The notes: generated from the letters alone by a model not told the origin. Shown: positions 12,410 to 21,632, numbered from the stretch's first letter. The stretch is DNA of 64,000 nucleotides from Achromobacter dolens (GCF_902859745.1 NZ_CADIJW010000006.1:124001-188000), one strand, 5' to 3'. Program-made: numbers and translations.

Positions 12410-13597
12410 ATGACCCGCGGTATTTCCCTGAACCCGGCCGCCGCGCGCGGCGAATCGTCCCGCGGCGCCTGGGCAGGCGTGCTGGCGGCCGGCATCGCGA
12501 CGTTCTGCGTCGTCACCACGGAGATGCTGCCGGTGGGGCTGCTGGTGCCGATCGCCGCCAGCCTGGACGTGTCGGTGGGCCGCGTGGGCTGGCTGATGGT
12601 GGCGCCCGGCCTGCTGGCCGCGCTGTGCGCGCCGCTGGTGGTGGTCGGCGCGCGCGGTATCGACCGGCGCCGGATCCTGTGCGGCCTGCTGCTGTTGCTG
12701 GCCCTTGCCAACCTGGGCAGCGCGCTGGCGCCGGGCCTGGCAGGGTTCCTGGCCGCGCGCGTCCTGGTCGGCCTCTGCATTGGCGGCATCTGGGCGGTGG
12801 CCGGCGGCCTGGCGGGCCGGCTGGTTCCCGCCGGGTCCGTCGGCATGGCCACCGCGGTCATCTTCGGTGGCGTGGCGGTGGCGTCGGTGCTGGGCGTGCC
12901 GCTGGGCGCGTTGATCGGCAATCTGGCGGGCTGGCGCAGCGCCTTCGGCGCGATGGCGGCGCTGAGCGCGGCGGCGCTGCTGTTCGCCGCGCTGGCGTTG
13001 CCGCCGCTGCCGGTGGCGCAGTCGGTCACGGCGCGCCAATTGGTGGATCAACTGCGCAATCCAGGCCTGCGGCGCGGGCTGTTCATCACCCTGTTCCTGG
13101 TGGCGGGACATTTCATGGCCTACACCTTCGTGCGTCCCGTGCTGCAGACGATGGCGGGGTTCGCGGCGGACTGGATCGGCCCGCTGCTGTTCGCCTACGG
13201 CGTGGCCGGCATCGCCGGCAACTTCGTGGCGGGCGGCGCGGCGGCGCGGCATCCGCGCGCGACGCTGCTGGCGATCACGCTAGGCCTGCTGGCGACCCTG
13301 GCGCTGCTGCCCTGGCTGGGCGACCTGCGCGGCGCCGCCGCGGCCTTACTGCTGCTGTGGGGGCTGTCGTACGGCGGCGTCTCGGTCGCCTTGCAGACCT
13401 GGGTGATGCAGGCCGCGCGCGGCGCGGTCGAAGCGGCGACGTCGCTGTTCGTCGGCGTGTTCAACCTGGCCATCGCGCTGGGCGCGCTGGCGGGCGGGGC
13501 CAGCGTCGATCACTGGGGTTTGCCCGCCACGCTGCTCGCGGCCGCCGCCTGCATGCTGGCGGCGTTGGCGGCGGTGGCCGGACGCTACCGCCGGTGA
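12410..13597 (+). CDS. MFS transporter, DHA1 (drug/sugar efflux) type
   Basis: The 395-residue inner-membrane protein has about twelve hydrophobic segments and the TTEMLPVGLLVPIAASL opening shared by AraJ/YdeA/PbuE-type DHA1 exporters. A conserved Arg-rich loop (GARGIDRRRI) follows TM2. GGCGAGAGG six bases before the ATG fixes the start. It is divergent from a LysR regulator and overlaps the end of a second, distantly similar MFS gene by 13 bp in convergent orientation. The exported compound is unknown. Confidence 0.9.
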   Translation: MTRGISLNPAAARGESSRGAWAGVLAAGIATFCVVTTEMLPVGLLVPIAASLDVSVGRVGWLMVAPGLLAALCAPLVVVGARGIDRRRILCGLLLLLALANLGSALAPGLAGFLAARVLVGLCIGGIWAVAGGLAGRLVPAGSVGMATAVIFGGVAVASVLGVPLGALIGNLAGWRSAFGAMAALSAAALLFAALALPPLPVAQSVTARQLVDQLRNPGLRRGLFITLFLVAGHFMAYTFVRPVLQTMAGFAADWIGPLLFAYGVAGIAGNFVAGGAAARHPRATLLAITLGLLATLALLPWLGDLRGAAAALLLLWGLSYGGVSVALQTWVMQAARGAVEAATSLFVGVFNLAIALGALAGGASVDHWGLPATLLAAAACMLAALAAVAGRYRR

Positions 13598-14793
13598 CCG
13601 GGACGGAAGCCGTGATCGCGCGCGCGCCATGCGGCCAGCAGCGCGATCGCGGCCAGCGCGGCGACGGTCCAGGCGAAGGAGCCGGCGCCGGCCGTGTCCA
13701 GCAGGGCGCCGCCGAGCATGCCGCCGCAGGCGATGCCGAGGTTGAAGATCGTGACCAGCATCGACTGGGCCACGTCGGAATGCTCGCCGGCGGCATCGGC
13801 GAGGGCGGTCTGCAACAGCGTCGGCGCGCCGCCGAAACTCAAGCCCCACAACGCCACGCCGGTCAACAGCACCGCCGGGTTGCCGCCGGCCAGGCCCAGC
13901 GCGCAGGCGGTCAGCGCGAACAGCGCCAGCGAAAGCAGCGTCAGCAGGCGCAGGCGCCGGTCCACCAGTATGCCGGTCAGCCACAGGCCGGCGACCGCGC
14001 TGGCGCCGAACACCAGCAGCGCCAGGTCGACCGAGGCTGGTTTGCCCAGGTGGATCAGGTACGGCGCGATGTAGGTATAGAGCACGTTGTGCGCCAGGAT
14101 CCAGGTGAACAGCACAAACAGGATCGGGCGGATGCCCGGCAGCAGGAAGGTGCGCGCGATCGGTTGACGCTGGCGCGTGGCCTGGCCGGCGAAGTCGGGC
14201 ACGGCCGCGCGCACCCAGAGCAGCAGCGTCAGCGACACGGCGGCCATCAGCCAGAACACGCCGCGCCAGTCCATCAGGCCGCCGAGCCAGGCGCCGGCGG
14301 GCACGCCGATGCACAGGGCCAGCGGCTGCCCCGCGCCCACCACCGCCAGGGCGCGGCCCTGTTGGCGCGAGGCCACCATGCGGCGCGCATAGCCGGCTAA
14401 CAGGCCCCACAGCAGCCCGGCCGCCATGCCGCCGGTAAAGCGCGCCGCCAACGTCAGCGCGTAATGGGTCGACAGCGCCGTGACCACGTTGAACGCGGAC
14501 AGGCCGGCAATCGCCAGCAACAGCAACGGTCGGCGGTTCCAGCCGCGGGTGGCGGCGATGATGGGGATCGCCGCCAGCACCGAGCCGGCCGCGAACAGGG
14601 TGACCAATTGCCCGGCCAGCGCCTCGGAGACGCCCAGGCCCTGGCCGATCTGCGGCAGCAGGCCGGCGGGCACGGTCTCGGTCATGATGGTGATGAAACC
14701 CGCCAGCGCCAGGGCCAGCAGCTTACCCAGCGGCAAACCGTCGGCGTCATCCTGGGGGCAGGCGCCGGCGGGCAGGGGTGGGGTGAAACTCAT
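13585..14793 (-). CDS. MFS transporter, DHA1 type, under TetR control
   Basis: The 402-residue protein has twelve predicted membrane segments, TETVPAGLLPQI in TM1 and a DRRLRL loop, again the DHA1 efflux family. GGAG lies about eight bases before the ATG at 14793. It is transcribed after the TetR gene on the same strand, 86 bp downstream. A perfect 16-bp palindrome 26 bp before its start closely matches one in front of the TetR gene. It is most likely an efflux pump induced when its substrate releases the repressor. Confidence 0.9.
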   Translation of the reverse strand: MSFTPPLPAGACPQDDADGLPLGKLLALALAGFITIMTETVPAGLLPQIGQGLGVSEALAGQLVTLFAAGSVLAAIPIIAATRGWNRRPLLLLAIAGLSAFNVVTALSTHYALTLAARFTGGMAAGLLWGLLAGYARRMVASRQQGRALAVVGAGQPLALCIGVPAGAWLGGLMDWRGVFWLMAAVSLTLLLWVRAAVPDFAGQATRQRQPIARTFLLPGIRPILFVLFTWILAHNVLYTYIAPYLIHLGKPASVDLALLVFGASAVAGLWLTGILVDRRLRLLTLLSLALFALTACALGLAGGNPAVLLTGVALWGLSFGGAPTLLQTALADAAGEHSDVAQSMLVTIFNLGIACGGMLGGALLDTAGAGSFAWTVAALAAIALLAAWRARDHGFRPGHRR

Positions 14794-14818
14794 TCGGAAA
14801 CTCCGGTTGCGGTTGAAA

Positions 14819-14834
14819 TGGAACGATCGTTCCA
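14819..14834. promoter_or_regulatory. TetR operator in front of the MFS gene
   Basis: TGGAACGATCGTTCCA is a perfect 16-bp palindrome, 26 bp upstream of the MFS start codon. Its near copy stands in front of the TetR gene at 15473-15488, which ties both sites to that regulator. Confidence 0.8.
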
Positions 14835-14879
14835 GAAAAGACCAAAAAAAACCGGCGGCACGGAAATGCCGCGGTATGC

Positions 14880-15461
14880 CTAGAGCGCGCCCAGCGCCAC
14901 CGAGACCACGTCGCCCAGCCATTGGCGGCGTTCGCGCGCATTGCTGCCCTTGGCCACCACGCGCAGGCCCTGGATGGTGGTGACGATGAAGCGGGCCAGC
15001 GCGCGCGGCGATTTGCCGCTGTCGATCTCGCCGTTGGCCTGGCCTTCGGCCAGGATCTTCTCCAGCGCCTTTTCCAGGCGCTGGAAGTTACGCCGCACCA
15101 GTTCGGCCACCACGTCATCCTGACCCGCCATTTCCAGCGAGGCGTTGGCCACCAGGCAGCCGCGCCGGCTGGCCTCGCGCAGTTCGTCGTCGGCGATGAA
15201 GTCGAGCAGCCGGCCGATGCGCTCGCGCGCATTGCCGGGGCGGGCGAGCAGGTCGAGGTTGGCGGCCGTCAGTTCGTGATAGCGCCGCAGCGCGGCTTCG
15301 TACAGGCCCTGCTTGCTGCCGAAGGCGTTGTAGAGACTGCCGCGTCCCAGCCCGGTGCCGTCCACCAGGTCCTGCACGGAGGTCGCGGCGTAGCCGCGCC
15401 GCCAGAACACCTGCATGGCGGCGTCGGCGACGTCGTCGGGTTCGAAATCCTTGGTACGCAT
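14880..15461 (-). CDS. TetR-family transcriptional repressor
   Basis: The 193-residue protein has a TetR helix-turn-helix (ATSVQDLVDGTGLGRGSLYN, then FGSKQGLYEAAL) and a helical ligand domain with the RRGCLVANASLEMA block seen in AcuR/YxaF-like members. The ATG at 15461 is chosen because the operator lies at 15473-15488; a frame open to 15521 would start upstream of that site. It probably represses itself and the MFS gene behind it. The inducer is unknown. Confidence 0.92.
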   Translation of the reverse strand: MRTKDFEPDDVADAAMQVFWRRGYAATSVQDLVDGTGLGRGSLYNAFGSKQGLYEAALRRYHELTAANLDLLARPGNARERIGRLLDFIADDELREASRRGCLVANASLEMAGQDDVVAELVRRNFQRLEKALEKILAEGQANGEIDSGKSPRALARFIVTTIQGLRVVAKGSNARERRQWLGDVVSVALGAL

Positions 15462-15472
15462 GGCGTTGTTTT

Positions 15473-15488
15473 TGGAATGATCGTTCAA
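15473..15488. promoter_or_regulatory. TetR operator in front of the tetR-like gene
   Basis: TGGAATGATCGTTCAA differs at two of 16 positions from the perfect palindrome in front of the MFS gene. It lies 12 bp upstream of the regulator's ATG, where bound protein would block its own transcription. Confidence 0.75.
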
Positions 15489-15645
15489 ATAACGATACGG
15501 TCCGCAGCGGTGCTGCGTCAAGCAAGACCGTTCGCGCCGAAGGGGCTTTGCGCATTGGGCCGGGCTTGGCGCTTTCCCTGACCTTCCGTTTTTTCCATGC
15601 GGGTAATAACCATTGGCCGCGCCAGACAGCCGGCCTATGACCCGC

Positions 15646-16026
15646 TCAGCCCTGGCTTGCCGTCAGCCGCGCCGTCAGCGCCGCCATGTCATCCAGCATC
15701 CAGAACACGCGGCCGCGGTTGGTCTCGTAGGCGAAATCGCGCAGCGACTTGCTGTCCGCCAGATAGGCCGAGATATCGCCCACCACCGCGCAATGCAGGC
15801 GGTAGTTGACGAACTTCTGGATCAGCTCGCCGGCGATGCCCGTTTCCAGGCGGAAGAAATCGGGATGCACGCGCGCGGCGGGCAGCGCCAGCCATTCGGC
15901 CTCGTGTTCCCAGGCGGCGCTGATCAGGTCGTTGGTGTCCTGGCCGGTGGCCAGGGCGGGGCCGGTCGCGTCGAATTGCAGGACGCGCTTGCCGCCGATA
16001 TCGACGAGCGTGGAAGAATTGATCAT
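15646..16026 (-). CDS. DUF4180 domain protein
   Basis: This 126-residue protein matches the DUF4180 family in length and pattern: LISAAWEHEAEWLALPAARVH, FFRLETGIAGELIQKFVNY, and the ending NRGRVFWMLDD. Family function is unknown; it sometimes occurs beside stress or regulator genes. The ATG at 16026 gives the family length, although no strong ribosome site is visible. It is a lone gene between the TetR and LacI genes, with 132 bp to the LacI stop. Confidence 0.82.
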   Translation of the reverse strand: MINSSTLVDIGGKRVLQFDATGPALATGQDTNDLISAAWEHEAEWLALPAARVHPDFFRLETGIAGELIQKFVNYRLHCAVVGDISAYLADSKSLRDFAYETNRGRVFWMLDDMAALTARLTASQG

Positions 16027-16158
16027 GGCGTGGATGGCAGTATCGGCATGTGTTGTCTTGGGGCGAACATGATATCCCTGGTGCCCACGAAGACCACCAG
16101 CCACGGTCGCCCGGGCCGAACCGCGGCCACGGTCGGGGCCTCTGCCTGCAGGCGCGGT

Positions 16159-17199
16159 TCAGCCCGGTATCGGCCGATCGCTGCTGCCGCGCACCACCAG
16201 CGACGGCGCCAGCCGCACGCTGCGCGGGGCGCCGCCGTCGATCTTCTGCAGCAGCAGTTCCAGCCCCAGCCGCCCCATCTCGTGCATGGGTGAATGGATG
16301 GTGGTCAGGCCGATGGGCAGGGCGCCCGCCAGCGGCGTGTCGTTGTAGCCCACCACGGCCACGTCGCGGCCGGCCTCCAGGCCATGCTCGCGCGCCGCGC
16401 CCATCACCCCCACCGCCAGGAAATCGTTGACCGCGAAGATGGCGGTGGGGCGGTCGGGACCGGCCAGCAGGCGGGCGCCGACCAGGCGGCCGGCGTCGGT
16501 ATCGAACGGGCTTTCGATGCGCCATTGGGCGGGCACCTGAACCCCGTGCCGCGCGCAGGCCGCGAAAAAGCCCGCCGAGCGGTCGCGGCCCGTGCTGGTG
16601 AAGGGTTCGCCCACCATCACCGCGATGCGCCGATGGCCCATCGCCAACAGATGCTCCGCCGCCAGCCGTCCGCCTTCGAGATCATCGCAGGTCACGGCGC
16701 AATGGTCATCGGCGTGGCGGCTGACCAGCACGAACGGCACGTCGCGTTGCGCCAGGTCGGCCAGCAGCGGATTGGGCGCCGCGCCCTCGTGGCTGTGGGC
16801 GTCGCCCAGGATCAGGCCGTCCACGCGCCGCGCCAGCGCCATGTCGATCAGCTTGCGCTGCTTGTCGGGCGCGTCCTGGGTGTTGGAAACGAAGGTCAGG
16901 TAGCCGTGTTCGGCGGCGGCTTCGTCGATGCCTTCGTAGATGGTGGCCAGCACCATGTCCGACAGTCTCGGCACCAGCACGCCGATGGTGCGGCTGCGGC
17001 GCGTCTTGAGGCTGGCCGCGTGCGGATTAGTCCGATATTGCAACTCGGCGGCGAGCGCCCGGACCCGTTTGACCGTGTCGGGCGCGGCGGCGGCGCGCGC
17101 ATCATCCTCGGAACCGTTGAGGACGCGGGAGACGGTCGACACGTTCAGACCGAGCTGCCGCGCCAGGCTTTGCAGCGTGACAGGGCGGGATTTGTTCAT
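16159..17199 (-). CDS. LacI-family transcriptional regulator
   Basis: The 346-residue protein has the LacI N-terminal helix-turn-helix with hinge (VTLQSLARQLGLNVSTVSRV, LQYRTNPHAASLKTRRS) and a periplasmic-binding-protein-like core (IGVLVPRLSDMVLATIYEGI to TTIHSPMHEMGRLG). It is divergent from the MFS-amidase operon. A perfect LacI-type palindrome at 17303-17318 in front of that operon is its probable site. A small ligand linked to the amide transported and cleaved there is the likely inducer. Confidence 0.92.
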   Translation of the reverse strand: MNKSRPVTLQSLARQLGLNVSTVSRVLNGSEDDARAAAAPDTVKRVRALAAELQYRTNPHAASLKTRRSRTIGVLVPRLSDMVLATIYEGIDEAAAEHGYLTFVSNTQDAPDKQRKLIDMALARRVDGLILGDAHSHEGAAPNPLLADLAQRDVPFVLVSRHADDHCAVTCDDLEGGRLAAEHLLAMGHRRIAVMVGEPFTSTGRDRSAGFFAACARHGVQVPAQWRIESPFDTDAGRLVGARLLAGPDRPTAIFAVNDFLAVGVMGAAREHGLEAGRDVAVVGYNDTPLAGALPIGLTTIHSPMHEMGRLGLELLLQKIDGGAPRSVRLAPSLVVRGSSDRPIPG

Positions 17200-17302
17200 G
17201 GGGCTGGAGGATACACGCACGAATACCGTCTCAGGGTCTTTGGCGGCAACCTAGGGTTTACACGGTGTCGATTTTTGTTTTCCGACCCCTTAGCATTGCG
17301 CA

Positions 17303-17318
17303 ACCCAAACGTTTGGGT
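17303..17318. promoter_or_regulatory. LacI-type operator (ACCCAAACGTTTGGGT)
   Basis: A perfect 16-bp palindrome with the central CG typical of LacI/PurR/GalR-family sites. It ends 21 bp before the MFS start codon and lies 104 bp from the LacI-family start. The regulator encoded next to it is the obvious ligand. Confidence 0.82.
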
Positions 17319-17339
17319 AAATCGACTGGATGGATCGCA

Positions 17340-18680
17340 ATGACGCTTGAATCCCGGAACTCGCGGTTCCGTTACCGAATTTTCACCATGGTCGTGCTGC
17401 TGGCACTGATCAACTACATCGACCGCGGCGCCATGTCCTATGCCGCCGCCCATATCACCGGCGAATATGGCCTGGATCGTGGCGACTGGGGCGCCGTGCT
17501 GGGCTACTTCGGTTACGGCTACATGGTCGGCGCGCTGTTTGGCGGCATGCTGGCCGACCGTTTCGGCCCGCGCAAGGTCTGGATCGTGGCCGGGGTGACC
17601 TGGTCGATCTTCGAGATCGCCACCGCCTGGGCCGGTGACTTCGGCCTGGCCTTCCTGGGCGGCTCGGCGCTGGCGGGTTTCGCCACCATCCGCATCCTGT
17701 TCGGCGCGGCCGAAGGCCCGGCGTACTCCATCATCAACAAGACCATCGCCAACTGGGCCACCCCGCGCGAACGCGGCTTCGTGGTCGGCTTCGGCCTGCT
17801 CAGCACGCCGCTGGGCGCGCTGCTGACGGCGCCGGTGGCGGTGGGCCTGCTGAGCCTGACCGGTAGCTGGCGCGCCATGTTCTACATCCTGGGCGCGGCC
17901 GGCCTGATCGTGCTGATGCTGTTCATGCGCATCTTCACCGACCGCCCCGACACCAACCCGCGCGTGTCCCCGGCCGAACTGCGCGAGATCCAGGCGGCGC
18001 GCGCCGAGCAGGCGGCGGCCGGGCAGGGCGGCGACGCGCCGGCGCTGCCGTGGTGGAGCTTCTTTCGCAGCAAGACCCTGCTGCTGAACACGCTGGGCTA
18101 TTTTTCGTTCAACTACGTCAACTTCCTCTTGCTGACCTGGACCCCCAAGTACCTGCAGGACACCTTCGGCTACAGCCTGTCCTCGCTCTGGTACATGGGC
18201 ATGATTCCCTGGACCGGCGCCTGCGTCACCGTGCTGCTGGGCGGCCGCATTTCGGACATGCTGGCCAGGCGCACCGGCAACCTGAAGATCGCCCGTAGCT
18301 GGTTCGCCGCCGGCTGCCTGCTGGCCACCACGCTGTGCTTCCTGATGGTGTCGCAGGCGCAGTCGGTGTTCGCCGTGATCGCGCTGATGACGCTGGCCAA
18401 TGCCCTGAACGCCATGCCGAATTCGGTCTATTGGGCCGTGGTGATCGACACCGCCCCGGCCAGCCGCGTCGGCACCTTCAGCGGCCTGATGCACTTCTTC
18501 GCCAATATCGCTTCGATCCTGGCGCCGACGCTCACCGGCTATCTGGCGGCGCGCCATGGTTATTCCGTGATGTTCGTGGCCGCCTCCGTCGCCACCGCCG
18601 TCGGCATGATTGCCATGCTGCAGGTGCGTCCGGGCGTCGGCCCGCGCCTGCCCGCCAATTACCAGGGAGCCACCCGATGA
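17340..18680 (+). CDS. MFS transporter, ACS (anion:cation symporter) type
   Basis: The 446-residue inner-membrane protein has twelve segments and the ACS signature in TM1 (LALINYIDRGAMSYAA), a GGMLADRFGPRKVW loop, and RILFGAAEGPAYSIINKTIA. The ACS group takes up organic anions such as hexuronates, phthalate and allantoate-like compounds. The ATG at 17340 is used (GGAT just upstream). The stop overlaps the amidase start in ATGA, so the two are coupled. Import of an amide-containing acid followed by hydrolysis is the simplest reading. Confidence 0.92.
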   Translation: MTLESRNSRFRYRIFTMVVLLALINYIDRGAMSYAAAHITGEYGLDRGDWGAVLGYFGYGYMVGALFGGMLADRFGPRKVWIVAGVTWSIFEIATAWAGDFGLAFLGGSALAGFATIRILFGAAEGPAYSIINKTIANWATPRERGFVVGFGLLSTPLGALLTAPVAVGLLSLTGSWRAMFYILGAAGLIVLMLFMRIFTDRPDTNPRVSPAELREIQAARAEQAAAGQGGDAPALPWWSFFRSKTLLLNTLGYFSFNYVNFLLLTWTPKYLQDTFGYSLSSLWYMGMIPWTGACVTVLLGGRISDMLARRTGNLKIARSWFAAGCLLATTLCFLMVSQAQSVFAVIALMTLANALNAMPNSVYWAVVIDTAPASRVGTFSGLMHFFANIASILAPTLTGYLAARHGYSVMFVAASVATAVGMIAMLQVRPGVGPRLPANYQGATR

Positions 18681-20059
18681 ATCCGCAATCGAACCCCATT
18701 CCGGCGCTGGCCGTCGAACCCGGCTTTTTCGCGGGCCGCACCGTCGCCGAGCTGCAGGACGCCATGCGCCAGGGCGCGCTTGACGCCGAAGCGCTGGTGC
18801 GCCACGCGGCGGCCGCCATCGAGCGCCTGAACCCGCAACTGAACGCCTTCGTGCATGTGGACGTCGATGCCGCCCTGGCCGCCGCCCGCGCGCTGGACGC
18901 CGAGCGGGCCCGTGGCCAGGTGCGCGGGCCGCTGCATGGCATCCCGGTCGCCATCAAGGACAATGTCGACACCGGCGACATGCCCACCACCATGGGCGCG
19001 GCGCATTTCCTAGGGCACCGGCCGGCCGCCGATGCCGAGTGCGTGGCCTTGCTGCGCGCGGCCGGCGCCATCGTCATCGGCAAGACGCTCACGCACGAAT
19101 TCGCCTACGGGCCCACTGGCGACCGCAGCGTCCAGGGCGCGGCGCGCAATCCGTGGCGCACCACCCAGATCACCGGCGGTTCCAGCGCGGGCAGCGGCGC
19201 CGCGGTGGCCGCCGGCATGGTGCCGCTGGCGCTGGGCACCGACACCGGCGGCTCGGTGCGGGTGCCCGCCGCGCTGTGCGGCGTGGTCGGTTTCAAGCCG
19301 ACCCACGGCCGCGTGTCGGCGCGCGGCGTGTTCCCCCTGGCGCCCGGCATCGAGGATGTCGGTGTGCTGGCCAACAGCGTCGAAGACGCGCAGGCGTTCA
19401 TGCAGGCGGTGTCCGGCGGCGCCATCGGCGCTTATGCCGACGCGGCCGATCCCGGCCTGGCCGCGCCGCGCATGATGTGGGTGCCGAACGCGCCGTTCGC
19501 GATCGACGAGGCGGCCGTCACGGCGTGCGTCCGCGCCGCCGCCGAAGGCTTTGGCGGCGAGCTGGTGGATGGCGCCGAGGTCACGCGCCACGCCCGCGCG
19601 CTGCAGGCGGCGCTGGGCGCCATCCAGCGTTCGGAAGCCTACGCGGTGCATGCGGAGCGCGTGGAGGACGAGCCCGGCAAGTTCGACCCCGAAGTGCTGG
19701 AGCGCCTGCGCGCCTCGCGTCCGGTGCAAGGCTGGGAATACGTCCGTGCGCGCAATACGCGCGAGCAGTTGCGGGGCGTGTTCGCGGACCTGTTCGAGCG
19801 GGTCGACGTGCTGGCGTTGCCGGCGGTGGCGATCACCGCGCCGGCGCTGCAACAGCGCAGCGTGGCCGGCCCGGGCAGCGCCGCCGTGCGCGAGACGCTG
19901 CTGGGCTTGACCAATCCTTGGAACCTGCTGGGTCTGCCGGCCATCGCCTTGCCGGCCGGCTTCGTCGACGGCCTGCCGGTGGCGCTGCAACTGGTGGCCG
20001 CCGAAGGCGCCGACGCGCGCCTGCTGGCGCTGGCGGCGCGGCACTGGCGCCGGCCCTAG
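18677..20059 (+). CDS. Amidase signature family hydrolase
   Basis: The 460-residue protein has the full amidase-signature triad: Lys94 in VAIKDN, cis-Ser169 in GGSSAGSG and nucleophile Ser193 in DTGGSVR. The 24-residue Ser-Ser spacing is the same as in fatty acid amide hydrolase. It cleaves a carboxamide in the cytoplasm; GatA is unlikely because no gatB/gatC is near and the gene is coupled to a transporter. It overlaps the MFS gene by four bases. Its stop codon shares CTAG with the convergent LprI-like gene. Confidence 0.92.
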   Translation: MNPQSNPIPALAVEPGFFAGRTVAELQDAMRQGALDAEALVRHAAAAIERLNPQLNAFVHVDVDAALAAARALDAERARGQVRGPLHGIPVAIKDNVDTGDMPTTMGAAHFLGHRPAADAECVALLRAAGAIVIGKTLTHEFAYGPTGDRSVQGAARNPWRTTQITGGSSAGSGAAVAAGMVPLALGTDTGGSVRVPAALCGVVGFKPTHGRVSARGVFPLAPGIEDVGVLANSVEDAQAFMQAVSGGAIGAYADAADPGLAAPRMMWVPNAPFAIDEAAVTACVRAAAEGFGGELVDGAEVTRHARALQAALGAIQRSEAYAVHAERVEDEPGKFDPEVLERLRASRPVQGWEYVRARNTREQLRGVFADLFERVDVLALPAVAITAPALQQRSVAGPGSAAVRETLLGLTNPWNLLGLPAIALPAGFVDGLPVALQLVAAEGADARLLALAARHWRRP

Positions 20060-21450
20060 ACGCCGTTGTCGCCCTGCACCGGGCCGATCGACGTCTCGAT
20101 ATCGACCGCGCGGCGTTTGCCGCGCAGGTCGAACGCGTCCTGCTTGCCGGCGGGATCCGGATCACGAATCCAGAGCTGCGCGGACAGGCCGCCTTTGGCG
20201 CTGTAGTCGCCGAACCAGTCCACCACCCGGCCTATATAGCAGCGCGGGCCGACCTGCACCGTCAGGTCGCCGACCGTCTCGTAGCTGTAATGCCCGGGTC
20301 CGTAGCCGTTGTAGGCCTCGCGCTCGTCCCGGCGCGTGCCGGCCGGCACCGGGCACAGCGGCTGGCTGCCGGGCGCGTCGCCCTTGGCCGGCCCCGGCGG
20401 CAGGCCGGCCAGCGCCCGGGTCAATGCCGCGTGCAGCGCTTCGTCCAGCGTCCTGGCCGCGCCCGTGTCCTGCCGCGTCTGCTGCCGTGGCACCGACAGG
20501 TCGTAGCGGTAGCGGACGGTCAGCGTCGGCACATCGCCCACGAGGTGCAGCGGCCGCAATAGATACAAGCGGTCTTCTCCGTAGCTGCCGACCCGGTAGG
20601 TGGCATAGACCCGGCCGCGCAGCCGGATCCAGTCGCCCGACTGATTGGCGCCGCGGCCGTTGATCGTGTAAAGCGAGCCGCCGGCGTCCGGCGCGCGGTT
20701 GGCATCGGCGGGAACGAAGCGCGCGCCGTCGCGACGCAACGCGCCGATGGCGGAGAACAGGCCGGTGCCGCCGATGTAGGTATCGACCACGAGGTCGCGC
20801 TGGCCGTCGCCGTCCAGGTCCAGCAGGGTATAGGAGACGTTGCCGCCTTCGGCGTCGCTATCGGTGTCCAGGCCCGACGCCAGCACGGCGCGCCATTCGT
20901 CCTCTGTCACGCCCGGCGGCCGCTGGTCGGGCAGGCGGGCCTGGCCGTCGCCATCCGCGGCGCGCACATTGGCGAACGTGGTCGATTCGGCCCGCGTCGA
21001 CAACGCCGCCAGCACGGATTCCAGCGGCATCTCCGGGTCCTTCCGGGCGGCAGCGGCCACCGCCTGGCGCAGGTCCTCCAACGCCAGTTTGTCGGTGGCG
21101 TCGGGTTGGTAGCCCTGGGCGCGCCGCAGTTGGCCCTGCAATTCGGCCAGCCGGGTCTCGTAGCGCTGGCGCAGGCAGTCGCCATCGGCGCCGCACAGGT
21201 CGCGCTGCTTCAGCCAGCCGCGCTGGGTCTGGCGCAAGGCATCGGCCTGTTGCGGCCGGGCCGCGCGCAGCTTGCCGTAGACCGCGCCCAGCTCGGCGTC
21301 GAGCCGGTGCAGTGCGGCGTCGGCGCACAGCGCTTTTTCGGTGGGCGTGCGCGCCTGGCCGCAATCCATGCCGGCTGCCGCGGACGCAGCGAAGGGAGTG
21401 AGCGCGAGCAGCAGGGCGACGGGCAGCGCGCGCAAACGGAGGAGGGGCAC
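20056..21450 (-). CDS. Exported protein with LprI-like N-terminal domain
   Basis: The 464-residue protein starts with a signal peptide (PVALLLALTPFAASAAA). About residues 30-110 carry the four-Cys LprI/DUF1311 domain (MDCGQARTPTEKALCADAAL, then QRDLCGADGDCLRQRY). In other bacteria this domain is linked to lysozyme inhibition. The remaining 350 residues are less familiar. They include VSYTLLDLDGDGQRDLVVD, an Asp-rich repeat-like stretch also seen in calcium-binding or FG-GAP proteins. The start is a GTG with AGGAG six bases upstream. Function is not established. Confidence 0.8.
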   Translation of the reverse strand: MPLLRLRALPVALLLALTPFAASAAAGMDCGQARTPTEKALCADAALHRLDAELGAVYGKLRAARPQQADALRQTQRGWLKQRDLCGADGDCLRQRYETRLAELQGQLRRAQGYQPDATDKLALEDLRQAVAAAARKDPEMPLESVLAALSTRAESTTFANVRAADGDGQARLPDQRPPGVTEDEWRAVLASGLDTDSDAEGGNVSYTLLDLDGDGQRDLVVDTYIGGTGLFSAIGALRRDGARFVPADANRAPDAGGSLYTINGRGANQSGDWIRLRGRVYATYRVGSYGEDRLYLLRPLHLVGDVPTLTVRYRYDLSVPRQQTRQDTGAARTLDEALHAALTRALAGLPPGPAKGDAPGSQPLCPVPAGTRRDEREAYNGYGPGHYSYETVGDLTVQVGPRCYIGRVVDWFGDYSAKGGLSAQLWIRDPDPAGKQDAFDLRGKRRAVDIETSIGPVQGDNGV

Positions 21451-21632
21451 GGAAAACTCCTGTCAGTGACGGGCCGGAGGCGGCCAAGGGCGCATCGTAC
21501 CGGAGCGCGGGCCCGGGTAATTACGGGAGATTTCCTTTGCTTACATTACACTGTGCGGTGTAGCGTGGTTGATGCCCCTTGCGGCACGGCGCCGCGCAGC
21601 CGTTCCGACCCGCCGTTTTTTCCTCCGCCGCG

